Below, one piece after another: positions 1 to 10,361 of a DNA stretch of 64,000 bases. The notes under the pieces were generated by a model. It searched no databases. It was not told where the DNA came from and saw only the letters and a list, made by a program, of their open reading frames with translations. Positions within the stretch are counted from its first letter, which is position 1. The number at the start of each line of letters is the position of its first letter. Made by a program: the position numbers and the translations under genes. Origin of the DNA: Exilibacterium tricleocarpae (GTDB lineage: Bacteria; Pseudomonadota; Gammaproteobacteria; Pseudomonadales; Cellvibrionaceae); contig NZ_ML660095.1 in assembly GCF_007004655.1 (NCBI RefSeq), positions 82,385 through 146,384 of the forward strand, written 5' to 3'.

Positions 1-32
1 CGGGGGCGGGGGCGCCGGGGGGGGGGGGGGGG
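1..32. other. Poly-G low-complexity contig edge
   Basis: The first 32 bases are almost only G with three C. Such a run at the very first base of a sequence is typical of an assembly or sequencing edge. No function is assigned. Confidence 0.6.
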
Positions 33-80
33 TGGTTGAATTTAACCGTGGTTTTTTCTGGTTAAAATGCAAGCACCCCG

Positions 81-270
81 ACCCCTTCGAGGGGGACCAC
101 GTTACTCTCAACCGGTATCGCTTCCGGCGGCACGGTGCCGCAACAGCATTGCTACTTTGCCAGACAGTTAAAACAAAGCCGCAGTATATTGCACAAGTGC
201 TTCCGAGGAAGGGGAGTGGCACCATACTAGGGGGACGCAACTAAAGTTACGTCCCCGCACCGTGCCGCCG
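81..270. repeat. Cluster of short palindromes (REP-like) beyond tolC
   Basis: No convincing gene lies between 1 and 300. The stretch holds several inverted repeats. A short hairpin of C and G runs sits around a TTCGA loop near 81-94. A hairpin at 231-256 has 11-base arms (one mismatch) around TAAA. A perfect 14-base inverted repeat pairs 125-138 with 257-270. The GGGGACG...CGTCCCC hairpin resembles REP-type extragenic palindromes, or could serve as a transcript end for tolC, although no T run follows it on either strand. Confidence 0.4.
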
Positions 271-300
271 CAAGGGGCGCCAAAAACTAGTTCAGGTTGC

Positions 301-1725
301 CTACTTCTCGTATTGGGCCCGCGAGATCGGCTTACCCGCCTCCAGCCATTGGTTCAACTTGATCACGTCTTCCGGTGACAGGTTGCCGGCCACCTCTTTC
401 AGCCTCAGCATATTCACCACATAGTCAAACAGCGCGTCGGAGTAATTGCGTCGCGCCTGGTAGACATTGCGCTGGGCTACCAGCACATCGACAAGATTGC
501 GAGTGCCGACATCGTAGCCCGCCTGGGTGGCTTCGAGCGCGCTTAAACTCGACGTGATAGCCTGGGCCCGGGCCTTCACCTGGGCCACGTCGGTAACCAC
601 TTCCAGGTGGAATGAGCGCGCCTGCTGAATAGTGTCGCGCTGGGTCCGGTTATACAGCTCCTGGTTTTGCAGGAACTGCTGGTAAGCCTGGCGACGCTGG
701 CCGGATATACGACTGCCGGAGTAGAGGGGCACTGTCAGTTCGATACTTATCGTCTGCTCTTCAACATCGCTGGATGTATCGAAGTCCTCGGTATCTATGC
801 CATCTCCACTTGAATCGCGGTAGTTCAGGTTGCCGACCAGTGTGGGGAGGTGGCCACTGCGCCTGGCACGGGAATTCTGTCGCGATGCTTCGGCGGCAAG
901 TTTGGCTACTTTCAACGCGTAATTATTTTTCAGTGCGAAATCAACCCACTCATGGCGCGCCGCCGGCTCGGGATTGACCACTGGAAATTTTTCCTGTAGC
1001 GGTGCTATGGCCTCGTGTGAGGTGCCGGTAATGACTTCCAGCGCTTCGAAGGCAATGCCGAGGTTGCCGCGCGCCTCCAGGGTGACGGCGGTGGCATCAT
1101 CGAAGGAGGCCTGCGCTTCGTGTACATCTGTGATGGCAGTTAACCCCACTTCGAAGCGCTGTTTCGTTTGTTCCAATTGGTGGCCGAGGGCTTTTTCCTC
1201 GGCGATGGATGTTTCGAGATTATCGACAGCGCGCAGCACATTAAAGTAAGCCTCTGACACGCGAATGATCAGGGCTTGCTGATCGGCGCCGAATTGTGCT
1301 TCGGCCTGCTCTCCTAATACTACTCCGCGCTTGTAGTCGAACCATGCCGTCAAGTTGAATAGCGGTTGAGTCAGGCTGACAGTGTAGGTCGTCGTTTCAG
1401 TTTCCTCCTCCCCAACTGTTTCACTGCGGGTCACTGTCGGGGGAGCATTTGGGTCTGAGTCGTCTTGAAAGATAAAACTTCGAACGTTGTCCAGGTCCTG
1501 GGTAGTATCTGAATAGGTTGCAGTCGCATTGATCTGCGGCAGCAAATCCGCCCGCAGAATCGTCTTCTGCTCCAGCCCGGCGCGATACGCCGCCTCATCG
1601 GCTTTCAACTGATGGTCATTCTCCAATGCCAATAGATAGATTTCCTGCAGTGTATTGGCCCCTGCCGAAATACTGGCCGCACTGAGTATAGCGGCGAGGC
1701 TGTAGGTAAGTGCTGATCTTTTCAT
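301..1725 (-). CDS. tolC: TolC family outer membrane efflux channel
   Basis: Outer membrane channel of the TolC family, the trimeric exit duct shared by tripartite efflux pumps and type 1 secretion systems. The start chosen is the ATG at 1725, preceded by AAGGA; it gives a signal peptide (MKRSALTYSLAAILSAAS) ending near GANT and a mature protein that opens with the usual LQEIYLLALENDHQLKA. The product is 474 residues, normal for the family, with two internally similar halves of long helices and barrel strands (for example SEAYFNVLRA and GTRNLVDVLVAQRNVY). It neighbours the nudF-yqiB-cpdA-yqiA-parE run as in E. coli, which supports the tolC name rather than another paralog. A second TolC-like gene sits at 35225-36499. 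Confidence 0.92.
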   Translation of the reverse strand: MKRSALTYSLAAILSAASISAGANTLQEIYLLALENDHQLKADEAAYRAGLEQKTILRADLLPQINATATYSDTTQDLDNVRSFIFQDDSDPNAPPTVTRSETVGEEETETTTYTVSLTQPLFNLTAWFDYKRGVVLGEQAEAQFGADQQALIIRVSEAYFNVLRAVDNLETSIAEEKALGHQLEQTKQRFEVGLTAITDVHEAQASFDDATAVTLEARGNLGIAFEALEVITGTSHEAIAPLQEKFPVVNPEPAARHEWVDFALKNNYALKVAKLAAEASRQNSRARRSGHLPTLVGNLNYRDSSGDGIDTEDFDTSSDVEEQTISIELTVPLYSGSRISGQRRQAYQQFLQNQELYNRTQRDTIQQARSFHLEVVTDVAQVKARAQAITSSLSALEATQAGYDVGTRNLVDVLVAQRNVYQARRNYSDALFDYVVNMLRLKEVAGNLSPEDVIKLNQWLEAGKPISRAQYEK

Positions 1726-1855
1726 GGGGATCCTTGTGCGTTGGTCGCGCGCCAAATATGTGCAGGCTCGAGCCCGGCCGGGCGGCGGTCGATAAGTCTC
1801 GCGGGAGTTTAGCGGTTTCGCCGCAGGGCGTCGACCTGGGGGTTGCGCAACGGCG

Positions 1856-2938
1856 TTAAAATTTGTTAAGTGTCAGGTGTTTGGGCGCGTCCAGGGCACT
1901 GGCCCGGACAGTTGGCTGCGTTGTTGGGTTTGAGTTGGCATGAAGTTGGCGTTGATGTTTGCGCCACTGCTGAGGGCTGATGCCAAACCAGCGTTTGAAA
2001 CTGCGGGTAAATGCGCTCAGCTCCGAGTAGCCGAGGATGGCGGCGATATCGGTGAGACGATAATAGGGGTGCCCTAGGTAACTGGTGGCCTGAGCGTAGC
2101 GCACTGAATCGATTAAGGCTTGAAAACTGGTGTTGTGCTCGCCGAGGCGGCGTTGCAGGGTGCGGGCGCTGTAACCCATCACTTGCGCCACTGCCTCGAG
2201 GCGCCCGCCGTCGCCGATCAGCAACATGGCGATCACGTGTTTGACCTGGTCGACGAAACTGTCGCCGTGGCGGTGTGCCAGGTAACTGCGCAGCTTGTCC
2301 GGCAGGCGCCGGGCCGACGCGGCGATAGGCTGGCGCAGCAGCCTGGCGTCGTAGGCCAACCCCAGAAACGGCTGGTTAAACGCCACCGGGCAATTGAAAT
2401 AACGGGAGTACAGGCCGTGGTCCGCCGACTCGCCGTGCTGGAAGTAAACCGCCCGCAACGGCATGGCGGTGCCCGACAGCATCTGGCTGAGGTTGTGCGA
2501 CAACGCCAGGGCGTGGTCCTGGTAGCCGACGCTCTTGGCTACCAATTCGAAGTCACAGTGCAGAAAAATCTGCACCAGATCGCCGGCGCGGCGCATTTCC
2601 ACATCCACCGTCTGCACTTGCAGTTGCAGATGTTTGATAAACACGCCCATGGCTTCGCCCAGAGTCTGGCAACGGGTTACCATGGCGGCCAGCGGCCCGT
2701 AGATGGCGATGGTCTGGCGGCTGGCGAGTTCCAGGCTGAACTGGGGGCAGCGCAGGCGCCGCGCTGCCAGGTCCAGCAGTTGGGTATGGCGGTCGAAGGG
2801 AATCAGGGTATCGGGGCCGGTGACCACCTCGGCAGGCAATCGGGCCGCCTCAAACAACTCTGCCGGTTTGCCGCCCTTCTCCAGCACCAACTGGCTGAAA
2901 CCGTCGAGAAAACTATTGTTGATCAATGGGTAGCGCAT
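1856..2938 (-). CDS. AraC-family transcriptional regulator (OruR/ArgR-like)
   Basis: DNA-binding regulator of 360 residues. The N-terminal ~200 residues match the arabinose-binding-like domain of the OruR/VirS type of AraC regulators. The C-terminal ~100 residues carry the double helix-turn-helix, seen in MGYSARTLQRRLGEHNTSF and in IAAILGYSELSAFTRSFKRW, followed by GISPQQWRK. It is transcribed away from the GMC oxidoreductase gene at 3240, with about 300 bases between them that contain a perfect 15-base inverted repeat. By position it probably controls that oxidoreductase; the inducer is unknown. Confidence 0.88.
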   Translation of the reverse strand: MRYPLINNSFLDGFSQLVLEKGGKPAELFEAARLPAEVVTGPDTLIPFDRHTQLLDLAARRLRCPQFSLELASRQTIAIYGPLAAMVTRCQTLGEAMGVFIKHLQLQVQTVDVEMRRAGDLVQIFLHCDFELVAKSVGYQDHALALSHNLSQMLSGTAMPLRAVYFQHGESADHGLYSRYFNCPVAFNQPFLGLAYDARLLRQPIAASARRLPDKLRSYLAHRHGDSFVDQVKHVIAMLLIGDGGRLEAVAQVMGYSARTLQRRLGEHNTSFQALIDSVRYAQATSYLGHPYYRLTDIAAILGYSELSAFTRSFKRWFGISPQQWRKHQRQLHANSNPTTQPTVRASALDAPKHLTLNKF

Positions 2939-2978
2939 GGCTGAGGCGGCACCGGATTGTCGGGGTCAGGTCCGAACA

Positions 2979-3097
2979 GCACTCGCGTCCAACGCCGGCT
3001 GCTGAGGGTTAATCAAGACCGATACGGCAGGGACGGTGATCGGCAAATTGGTGCAAGTCCTCATCAGGTGCCAACGTTAGGTGTTGGACGCGAGTGC
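2979..3097. promoter_or_regulatory. 15-bp inverted repeat between AraC regulator and GMC gene
   Basis: GCACTCGCGTCCAAC at 2979-2993 is the exact reverse complement of 3083-3097. The arms are 89 bases apart in the region shared by two diverging genes. They could be paired operator half-sites of the AraC regulator, or the ends of a small mobile repeat. The sequence alone does not decide. Confidence 0.4.
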
Positions 3098-3239
3098 CGT
3101 GAGGCTCAGCCCCAAGTCTGGTTGCCCTGGCGTTTTTAGTCAAATGACTGGCGTAAAATGTCAAAATATTTACATCAATGCCCGTATAGTCCATCTCAAT
3201 ACTAATAAAACTCGCTACTGTGAGAGAGAGGTGACAGCG

Positions 3240-4871
3240 ATGAATTTCGACTATGTCATTGTGGGGGCCGGCTCGGCCGGCTGTGTACTGGCCAATCGAC
3301 TGTCGGCGGACCCCGCCACCTCGGTCTGCCTGGTGGAGGCTGGCGGGAGCGACAAAAGCTCGTTTATCTACACCCCCACTGGTATTACCGTCGCCATCAC
3401 CACGCGCCTGTTCAACTGGTATTACCACACCAAAGCCCAGCCGACCCTGCACAACCGGGAGATCTTTTGTCCCCGCGGCAAGGTGCTCGGTGGCAGCAGT
3501 TCTATCAACGCCATGTTGTATGTGCGCGGCCAGCCCGGTGACTACGATCACTGGGCGGCGCTGGGGAACAGCGGCTGGCGTTTTCAAGATGTACTGCCGT
3601 ATTTTAAAAAGGCCCAGCACCAGGAGCGCGGCGCTGATGCGTTGCACGGCGTTGGCGGTCCGCTCAACGTCGCCGATCTGCGCCACCAGCACCCGCTCTC
3701 CAAGGCATTTGTGGCGGCCGCCGTCGAAGCCGGCTATCCGTTCAACCCGGATTTTAACGGGCCCGAGCAGGAGGGGGTCGGCTATTTTCAGGTCACCCAG
3801 AAAGACGGCCAGCGCTGCAGCGCCGCGGCCGCCTACCTGCATCCGGTCATGGATCGTCCCAACCTGACAGTGATTACCAAGGCCCATACGCAGCGGATTT
3901 TGCTCGACGGCAAGCGGGCGCGGGGGATCGAGATTGTGCACGGGGGACAGCGCCGGACCCTGCGCGCCGACAAGGAAGTCATGCTCTGCGCCGGCGCCTT
4001 CGGTTCGCCCCAGTTGCTGCTGCTGTCCGGCATCGGCGCCGCCGCCAAACTGCAGCCGCACGGTATTCCCGTGCGCCACGAATTGGCGGGTGTCGGCGAG
4101 AATCTGCAGGAACATGTGGATGTGATGGCGGTGCTGCGCGACAAGAGCGCCACTGCCATCTCTTACCGGCCCAAAGCCAGCCTGAAAAATATGCTGGAAA
4201 TGGTTAAGTATCTGCGCCATCGGCAGGGGCTGCTGACCAGCCCCCTGGCCGAGGCGGGCGCGTTTATCAAGTCCGCCGAGGCGGAGGCGACACCGGATAT
4301 CCAGTTGCATTTCCTGCCCTCCGCCATGGATGACCACGGCCGCAACCTGGCGTTTTATTTTAAGTACGGGTTGTCCCTGCATGTGTGTCTGCTGCGGCCG
4401 AAAAGTCGCGGCAGCGTCAGCCTGGCCAGTGCTGCCGCCGCCGACGATCCGGTGATCGATCTCAATCTGTTGAGCCACAAGGACGACTTGGCTGCGCTGC
4501 GCAACGGCTTCAAGCGGGCGCGCAGTATACTGCGTTCGCCGGCGCTGGCAGACAGTGCCGGCGCGGAAATTTTTCCCGGCGATCCGGTGCAGGAGGACGC
4601 CGAGTTGGATGATTATATCCGCCGCAAGGCAAATCATATCTACCACCCGGTGGGTACCTGTAAGATGGGCAGTGACCCGCAGGCGGTGGTGGATGCCGAG
4701 TTGCGGGTTCACGGTCTGGAGGGTTTGCGGGTGGTCGACGCCTCGGTGATGCCCACCGTGGTCAGCGGCAATACCAATGCCCCGACCATTATGATCGGTG
4801 AGAAGGCTGCGGATATGATCCTGCAGCAGCAAGCCCGGCACCCGCTGGCGCAAGAGGTGGTCACGGCCTGA
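3240..4871 (+). CDS. GMC-family FAD-dependent oxidoreductase (choline/alcohol dehydrogenase-like)
   Basis: Flavoprotein of the glucose-methanol-choline family that oxidises an alcohol to an aldehyde. The ATG at 3240 follows GAGAGGTGA and places the FAD-binding Rossmann motif (DYVIVGAGSAGCVLANRLS) at residues 3-21. GMC signature 1 is PRGKVLGGSSSINAMLYVRG; signature 2 is GAFGSPQLLLLSGIG. The C-terminal active site shows the conserved His in HIYHPVGTCKMG and the Asn in SGNTNAPTIMIGEKAADM. At 543 residues it has the size of BetA/AlkJ-like enzymes. No betaine genes are near, so the substrate is not assigned. The divergent AraC-type gene is the likely regulator and the MAPEG gene follows. Confidence 0.9.
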   Translation: MNFDYVIVGAGSAGCVLANRLSADPATSVCLVEAGGSDKSSFIYTPTGITVAITTRLFNWYYHTKAQPTLHNREIFCPRGKVLGGSSSINAMLYVRGQPGDYDHWAALGNSGWRFQDVLPYFKKAQHQERGADALHGVGGPLNVADLRHQHPLSKAFVAAAVEAGYPFNPDFNGPEQEGVGYFQVTQKDGQRCSAAAAYLHPVMDRPNLTVITKAHTQRILLDGKRARGIEIVHGGQRRTLRADKEVMLCAGAFGSPQLLLLSGIGAAAKLQPHGIPVRHELAGVGENLQEHVDVMAVLRDKSATAISYRPKASLKNMLEMVKYLRHRQGLLTSPLAEAGAFIKSAEAEATPDIQLHFLPSAMDDHGRNLAFYFKYGLSLHVCLLRPKSRGSVSLASAAAADDPVIDLNLLSHKDDLAALRNGFKRARSILRSPALADSAGAEIFPGDPVQEDAELDDYIRRKANHIYHPVGTCKMGSDPQAVVDAELRVHGLEGLRVVDASVMPTVVSGNTNAPTIMIGEKAADMILQQQARHPLAQEVVTA

Positions 4872-4920
4872 TACCGGCTGCGGTTTTTTTAAAACAGTTT
4901 TTTAAATAGGGGAATAGGGA

Positions 4921-5298
4921 TTGATTGGAATCTATTTGTTATTGGCGCTGTTACTGGTAGCGCTGACCAAGCTACCGGTGGCTGTCGCCATGCACAGGGC
5001 CGGCGGTTACGACAACAGCCAACCGCGCCTGCAGCAGTCCGATCTCGACGGCTGGGGGCGGCGGGCGGTGGCGGCCCACCACAATGCGCTGGAGGCCATT
5101 CCGGTGTTCGGCCTGGCGTTGTTGGCGGCGGCGCACCTGGAGGTGGCGGCGCGGGTGATCGATGGCTTGGCCATTACTTTTTTTGTCGCCCGGCTGGTTT
5201 ACCAGTATTGCTACCTGGCCGATTGGGCCTCCCTGCGCACCCTGGCGTGGGCGGTCGGTTATGTGGCGTGTCTGGGGCTGGTGGCTGCGGGGCTCTGA
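4921..5298 (+). CDS. MAPEG family membrane protein
   Basis: Small integral membrane protein of 125 residues with about four hydrophobic segments. It matches the MAPEG fold: an N-terminal membrane helix, then NSQPRLQQSDLDGWGRRAVAAHHNALEAIPVFG, which contains the family's conserved A-x-x-N-x-x-E motif. The start is TTG at 4921, directly after an AGGGA-rich stretch. The gene lies 49 bases downstream of the GMC oxidoreductase and may be co-transcribed with it. Bacterial members are mostly uncharacterised; glutathione-linked chemistry should not be assumed. Confidence 0.8.
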   Translation: MIGIYLLLALLLVALTKLPVAVAMHRAGGYDNSQPRLQQSDLDGWGRRAVAAHHNALEAIPVFGLALLAAAHLEVAARVIDGLAITFFVARLVYQYCYLADWASLRTLAWAVGYVACLGLVAAGL

Positions 5299-5372
5299 CC
5301 CTACTAGCACTTACTCCAGGCGCCTGAAGTGAAAGATAAGTGCTTTCAACGGGTAACATTCGGGGCTGACTG

Positions 5373-5810
5373 GAATGGCACTTAGCTAAGCAAAACTGTG
5401 CTAATTCACCGGTCTGCCGCCAGGAGGGGCTCTCAGAAACACGGGCTAGGCGCCCCCTCGATGAACCCGTCCCTGGGGACTCGCCTAAAGCGCCTACTTT
5501 TGGTCTCGGCAGCATCCCTGCTGCCGAGAGTTTCTGAGAGCCCCTCCTGGCGGCAGACCTACCCGCGATATTCTTAAACTAGTTCGATACAGAGAGTTCG
5601 CATCAGCCTATCGGTCACCGCTCCAGCCACATCGATCTCGATTAAGTATACCGAAGGTAGGTCTGGCCCTGGCTAGAGCCTCCAGAAACTCTCGACAGCA
5701 GGGATGCTGTCGGGAAGCTCCCAGGGACGGGTCCACAGCGTGTTTCTGGAGGCTCTAGCCAGGGCCAGACCGGGTCAATTAGCACAGTTTTGCTTAACTA
5801 AGTGCCATTC
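5373..5810. repeat. Symmetrical element: two long hairpins within an outer inverted repeat
   Basis: An outer inverted repeat of about 36 bases (left arm from 5373, right arm ending at 5810, about two mismatches) encloses two hairpins. Hairpin A has perfect 30-base arms at 5411-5440 and 5530-5559. Hairpin B has perfect 30-base arms at 5660-5689 and 5742-5771. The hairpin loops are related to each other in inverted orientation: both hold a CAGCAGGGATGCTG-type inner palindrome and an AGGGACGGGT-like block. The unit therefore looks like two diverged inverted copies of one repeat of about 130-150 bases. No protein is encoded. It lies between the MAPEG gene and the TPP riboswitch. Confidence 0.85.
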
Positions 5811-5888
5811 GGCTCTGACTCCTCTCGCTGCGCCGGCACCAACGCAAGTCCCTTTACACTGCCGGGCGGGTTGTCTAGACTGGGGCCT

Positions 5889-6026
5889 GCTTGTCGGGGT
5901 GCCCGGGAGCGCTTGTTGGTCTGCTGTTCGGATTCTGCTGCTCCGATATACAGCAACCACCAAACGCCTCGAGCTGAGAGATACCCGCCGACCTGATCCG
6001 GCTAGTACCGGCGTAGGGAACGAGGC
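5889..6026 (+). promoter_or_regulatory. TPP riboswitch (THI box)
   Basis: The conserved THI-box elements appear in order: TCGGGGTGCCC near 5893-5904, CTGAGAGATACCC at 5973-5985, then GACCTGATCCGGCTAGTACC with GGCGTAGGGAA ending near 6020. Between the first two lies a variable stem of about 70 bases. The aptamer binds thiamine pyrophosphate and reduces expression of the downstream thiD-thiC genes. The 226 bases from 6027 to the thiD start form the expression platform; a CTCCTTTT stretch just after the aptamer (about 6046-6053) may take part, but I cannot decide between translational and transcriptional control. Confidence 0.95.
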
Positions 6027-6252
6027 TTCAGAGGCAAATCGCTGCTCCTTTTAAATTGGCATATCCCGATCCCAAATGGGGGTAAGCCGGTGAGGCAGTC
6101 AGCAGGTTCAGCTCTTCATTTCTCCTTTCTTACACCTCAACCCGGTCGCAAGATTCCGGGCTTCGGGCAGGTAGTAGCTCCTGACTAATGCATTTTTATG
6201 GCGAGTCATAGGTTGTGACCGTCGTTCGATAGTTTCGAGTTGGTGGTGAATT

Positions 6253-7095
6253 GTGGTCGCTGAAAACACCAGTCCTGATGTCCCGGGCATGCCCCCGGTC
6301 GTATTGGCCATTGCCGGCAGCGACAGTTGTGCCGGCGCCGGCGTGCAGGCGGATTTAAAAACCCTGATGGCGATGGGTGTATATGGCGCGACTGCGATTA
6401 CTGCGATAACCGCACAGAATACCCGCGGAGTCGATGGGGTCTGGCCGGTGCCGGTTGAGTCAGTAAGGGCCCAGATAACGGCAGTAATGGCGGACCTGCC
6501 GGTAGCTGCCATCAAGATCGGTATGCTCGGGTCGCGGGCCCTGGTGCAGGCCGTGGCGGCCTGCCTGGCCGAGTATCCCGATATTCCAGTGGTGCTGGAC
6601 CCGGTGATGGTAGCTACCAGTGGCGCGCGCCTGCTCGCCCCGGAGGGCGAACAGGCGCTGCGCGAGGCGTTGTTGCCGAGGGCCGCTCTGATTACCCCCA
6701 ATTTACCAGAGGCAGCAGCCCTGTTGAGCCGGGAGGCCGCGGCGAGTCAAGCGGAAATGGCGGCTCAGGCGCGCGAGCTGTTGATCTTGGGCACCGCTGC
6801 GGTGTTGGTGAAAGGCGGTCACCTAAGCGGCTCCGAGGCGGCCGACATCCTCGTGACCGATAGTCGCGGTGAGGAAGTGTTTTCCAGCGCTCGCTGTAAT
6901 ACCAAAAATACCCATGGCACCGGCTGCACACTGGCATCGGCGATAGCCGCGGGCCTGGCGCGTGGACTGTCGCTCAGCGCGGCGGTGGGTGCCGCTAAAG
7001 AATTTCTAACCGGTGCTGTCGTCGCGGCGCAGCACTGGGAATTAGGTGAAGGCCACGGGCCTGTCGATCATTTTTACCAGCATCGCAGGTGCTAG
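6253..7095 (+). CDS. thiD: Hydroxymethylpyrimidine/phosphomethylpyrimidine kinase
   Basis: Cytoplasmic kinase of thiamine synthesis that phosphorylates HMP and then HMP-P to HMP-PP. Ribokinase-fold signatures are clear: AIAGSDSCAGAGVQADLKT near the N terminus, the pyrimidine-binding AITAITAQNTRGV, VVLDPVMVATSG, and the C-terminal NTKNTHGTGCTLASAIAAGLA carrying the anion hole and catalytic Asp-equivalent region. The start is GTG at 6253 after GGTGGTG. The 280-residue length is normal for ThiD without a fused ThiE. It follows the TPP riboswitch and is 38 bases upstream of thiC, so both steps of the pyrimidine branch share one control element. Confidence 0.95.
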   Translation: MVAENTSPDVPGMPPVVLAIAGSDSCAGAGVQADLKTLMAMGVYGATAITAITAQNTRGVDGVWPVPVESVRAQITAVMADLPVAAIKIGMLGSRALVQAVAACLAEYPDIPVVLDPVMVATSGARLLAPEGEQALREALLPRAALITPNLPEAAALLSREAAASQAEMAAQARELLILGTAAVLVKGGHLSGSEAADILVTDSRGEEVFSSARCNTKNTHGTGCTLASAIAAGLARGLSLSAAVGAAKEFLTGAVVAAQHWELGEGHGPVDHFYQHRRC

Positions 7096-7124
7096 AGTCG
7101 AACTGGTAAGCCAACCAAGCGTGA

Positions 7125-9059
<1,935 letters not shown>

Positions 9060-9109
9060 GCACCTGCAAACCAGCAGCATAGATAACAGGGACTATCCAG
9101 GAGTTTGCC

Positions 9110-9733
9110 ATGCCGGATGCCGCCGCCGAATTCGACAACAATGATGTCGAGATCCTGAGCAGGAAGACTGCCTATCAGGGCTTTTTCAAAGTGGAGGAGC
9201 TGCGCCTGCGCCACCGGCTGTTTGCCGGCGGCTGGGGCGGAGAGCTGCGGCGCGAACTGTTTGTTCGCGGCGATGCGGTGGCCGCCGTGCTCTATGACCC
9301 GGTGGCCGACCGGATCGGCTTAATTGAACAGTTCCGTATCGGCGCCCTGGCCGAACGGCGCGGCCCCTGGTGCCTGGAAGTGGTGGCCGGGATGATCGAG
9401 GCGGGTGAGACCGCCGAGGCGGTGATGCGCCGGGAGTTGATCGAGGAGGCCGATTTCCGGCCGCGGGAGCTGCGGCCGATTTGTGAATACCTGTCCTCAC
9501 CCGGGGGCTGCAACGAGCGTATCCACCTCTACTGTGCACTGGGTGACCTGAGCGGGGCCGGCGGTATCTTCGGTCTGGATACGGAGGGGGAAGACATCCG
9601 CCTGCGCGTGTTTTCCGCCGCTGAGGTGTTTGATGCTATGCTACAGAGCAGAATGAATAATGCCGCGACGTTGATAGGGTTACAGTGGCTGCAATTGAAC
9701 CGCGCCGGGCTGCGCACTGGCGCAAATGCCTAA
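9110..9733 (+). CDS. nudF: ADP-ribose pyrophosphatase (Nudix hydrolase)
   Basis: Nudix hydrolase that cleaves ADP-ribose to AMP and ribose 5-phosphate. The Nudix box is present as GMIEAGETAEAVMRRELIEEA, with the REL-x-EE metal-binding core. The N-terminal beta domain includes FFKVEELRLRHRLFAGGWGG, typical of NudF. The 207-residue length fits. AGGAG lies just before the ATG at 9110. The order nudF-yqiB-cpdA-yqiA-parE follows exactly as in E. coli, which supports the name. Confidence 0.93.
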   Translation: MPDAAAEFDNNDVEILSRKTAYQGFFKVEELRLRHRLFAGGWGGELRRELFVRGDAVAAVLYDPVADRIGLIEQFRIGALAERRGPWCLEVVAGMIEAGETAEAVMRRELIEEADFRPRELRPICEYLSSPGGCNERIHLYCALGDLSGAGGIFGLDTEGEDIRLRVFSAAEVFDAMLQSRMNNAATLIGLQWLQLNRAGLRTGANA

Positions 9734-9849
9734 AACTTGCGATTATTGGGGCGGCCGGCAATTGGCGTTGGCGAGACGGACTTAACAGAAACCCCCTGAG
9801 CAACTGGGATAATGACAGTATTTAGAGTGCCAAATTGGGAAGTTTACCC

Positions 9850-10323
9850 ATGAAACCGCGTTACCGGGTGGATTTGCCCGGGCAGTTGGCCGTTTGTGAG
9901 GCAAACTACCTGCGTCTATTGAAGCTGACCCCCGATCTGCCCGGCTGCGAGCGGTGGCGGTTTGCGGTAGGGCCGGTGGAAAACCGCCGCCGTGTCGATA
10001 TCGCCATCCTGGAGCGCGCCAGGTATACCACGACAGTGGAGCTGGCTGCCGAACATAGCCCCGCCGGTGAGTTGCCGGCGCCGGTCTGCGGGTTCGAATC
10101 CCCTCGTTTGAAAGTGCGGTTGTACCACGATGCCCAGATGGCAGAGGTGATCGCCTGGGAAGATCATCGGCTGGTGCAGCCACGCTATGACTATCCGAAT
10201 CGGCGTATGTACCAGAGCGACGAGAAGGCGCAAATGAACCGGTTTCTGGGTGAGTGGCTGTCGTATTGCCTGGAACAGGGTTATGCGCTCGAGGATGTTA
10301 GAACCTTCGGGCTGGTGGGCTGA
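9850..10323 (+). CDS. yqiB: DUF1249 protein, YqiB-like
   Basis: Protein of about 157 residues of the DUF1249 family. Recognisable are LCVANYLRLLKLTPD-like N-terminal residues (CEANYLRLLKL), a beta-rich middle (RVDIAILERARYTTTVEL), PRLKVRLYHDAQMAEVIAW, and the C-terminal YPNRRMYQSDEKAQMNRFLGEWL. The ATG at 9850 was chosen over a TTG five codons upstream because the family starts at MKPRYRVDL-like residues. It lies between nudF and cpdA as in E. coli. The biochemical function of the family is not established. Confidence 0.88.
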   Translation: MKPRYRVDLPGQLAVCEANYLRLLKLTPDLPGCERWRFAVGPVENRRRVDIAILERARYTTTVELAAEHSPAGELPAPVCGFESPRLKVRLYHDAQMAEVIAWEDHRLVQPRYDYPNRRMYQSDEKAQMNRFLGEWLSYCLEQGYALEDVRTFGLVG

Positions 10324-10361
10324 GGGAAGGCAGTGTGGAGTGAGGCCGGGATGGATTTTTC

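Noticed and set aside
32-244. Open frame of 70 codons near the contig start
   Set aside because: It begins at the poly-G edge, overlaps palindromic DNA and shows no protein-like features.
2120-2944. 274-codon plus-strand frame
   Set aside because: It is the opposite strand of the AraC-type regulator gene, which has clear domain motifs; the frame is open because of high GC.
3009-4853. 614-codon minus-strand frame
   Set aside because: It lies antisense to the GMC oxidoreductase, whose motifs are intact; composition is that of a GC-driven shadow.
5704-6054. 116-codon plus-strand frame
   Set aside because: It runs across hairpin B of the repeat element and the TPP riboswitch, both non-coding structures.
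6108-6701. 197-codon minus-strand frame
   Set aside because: It is antisense to thiD and has no recognisable domain.
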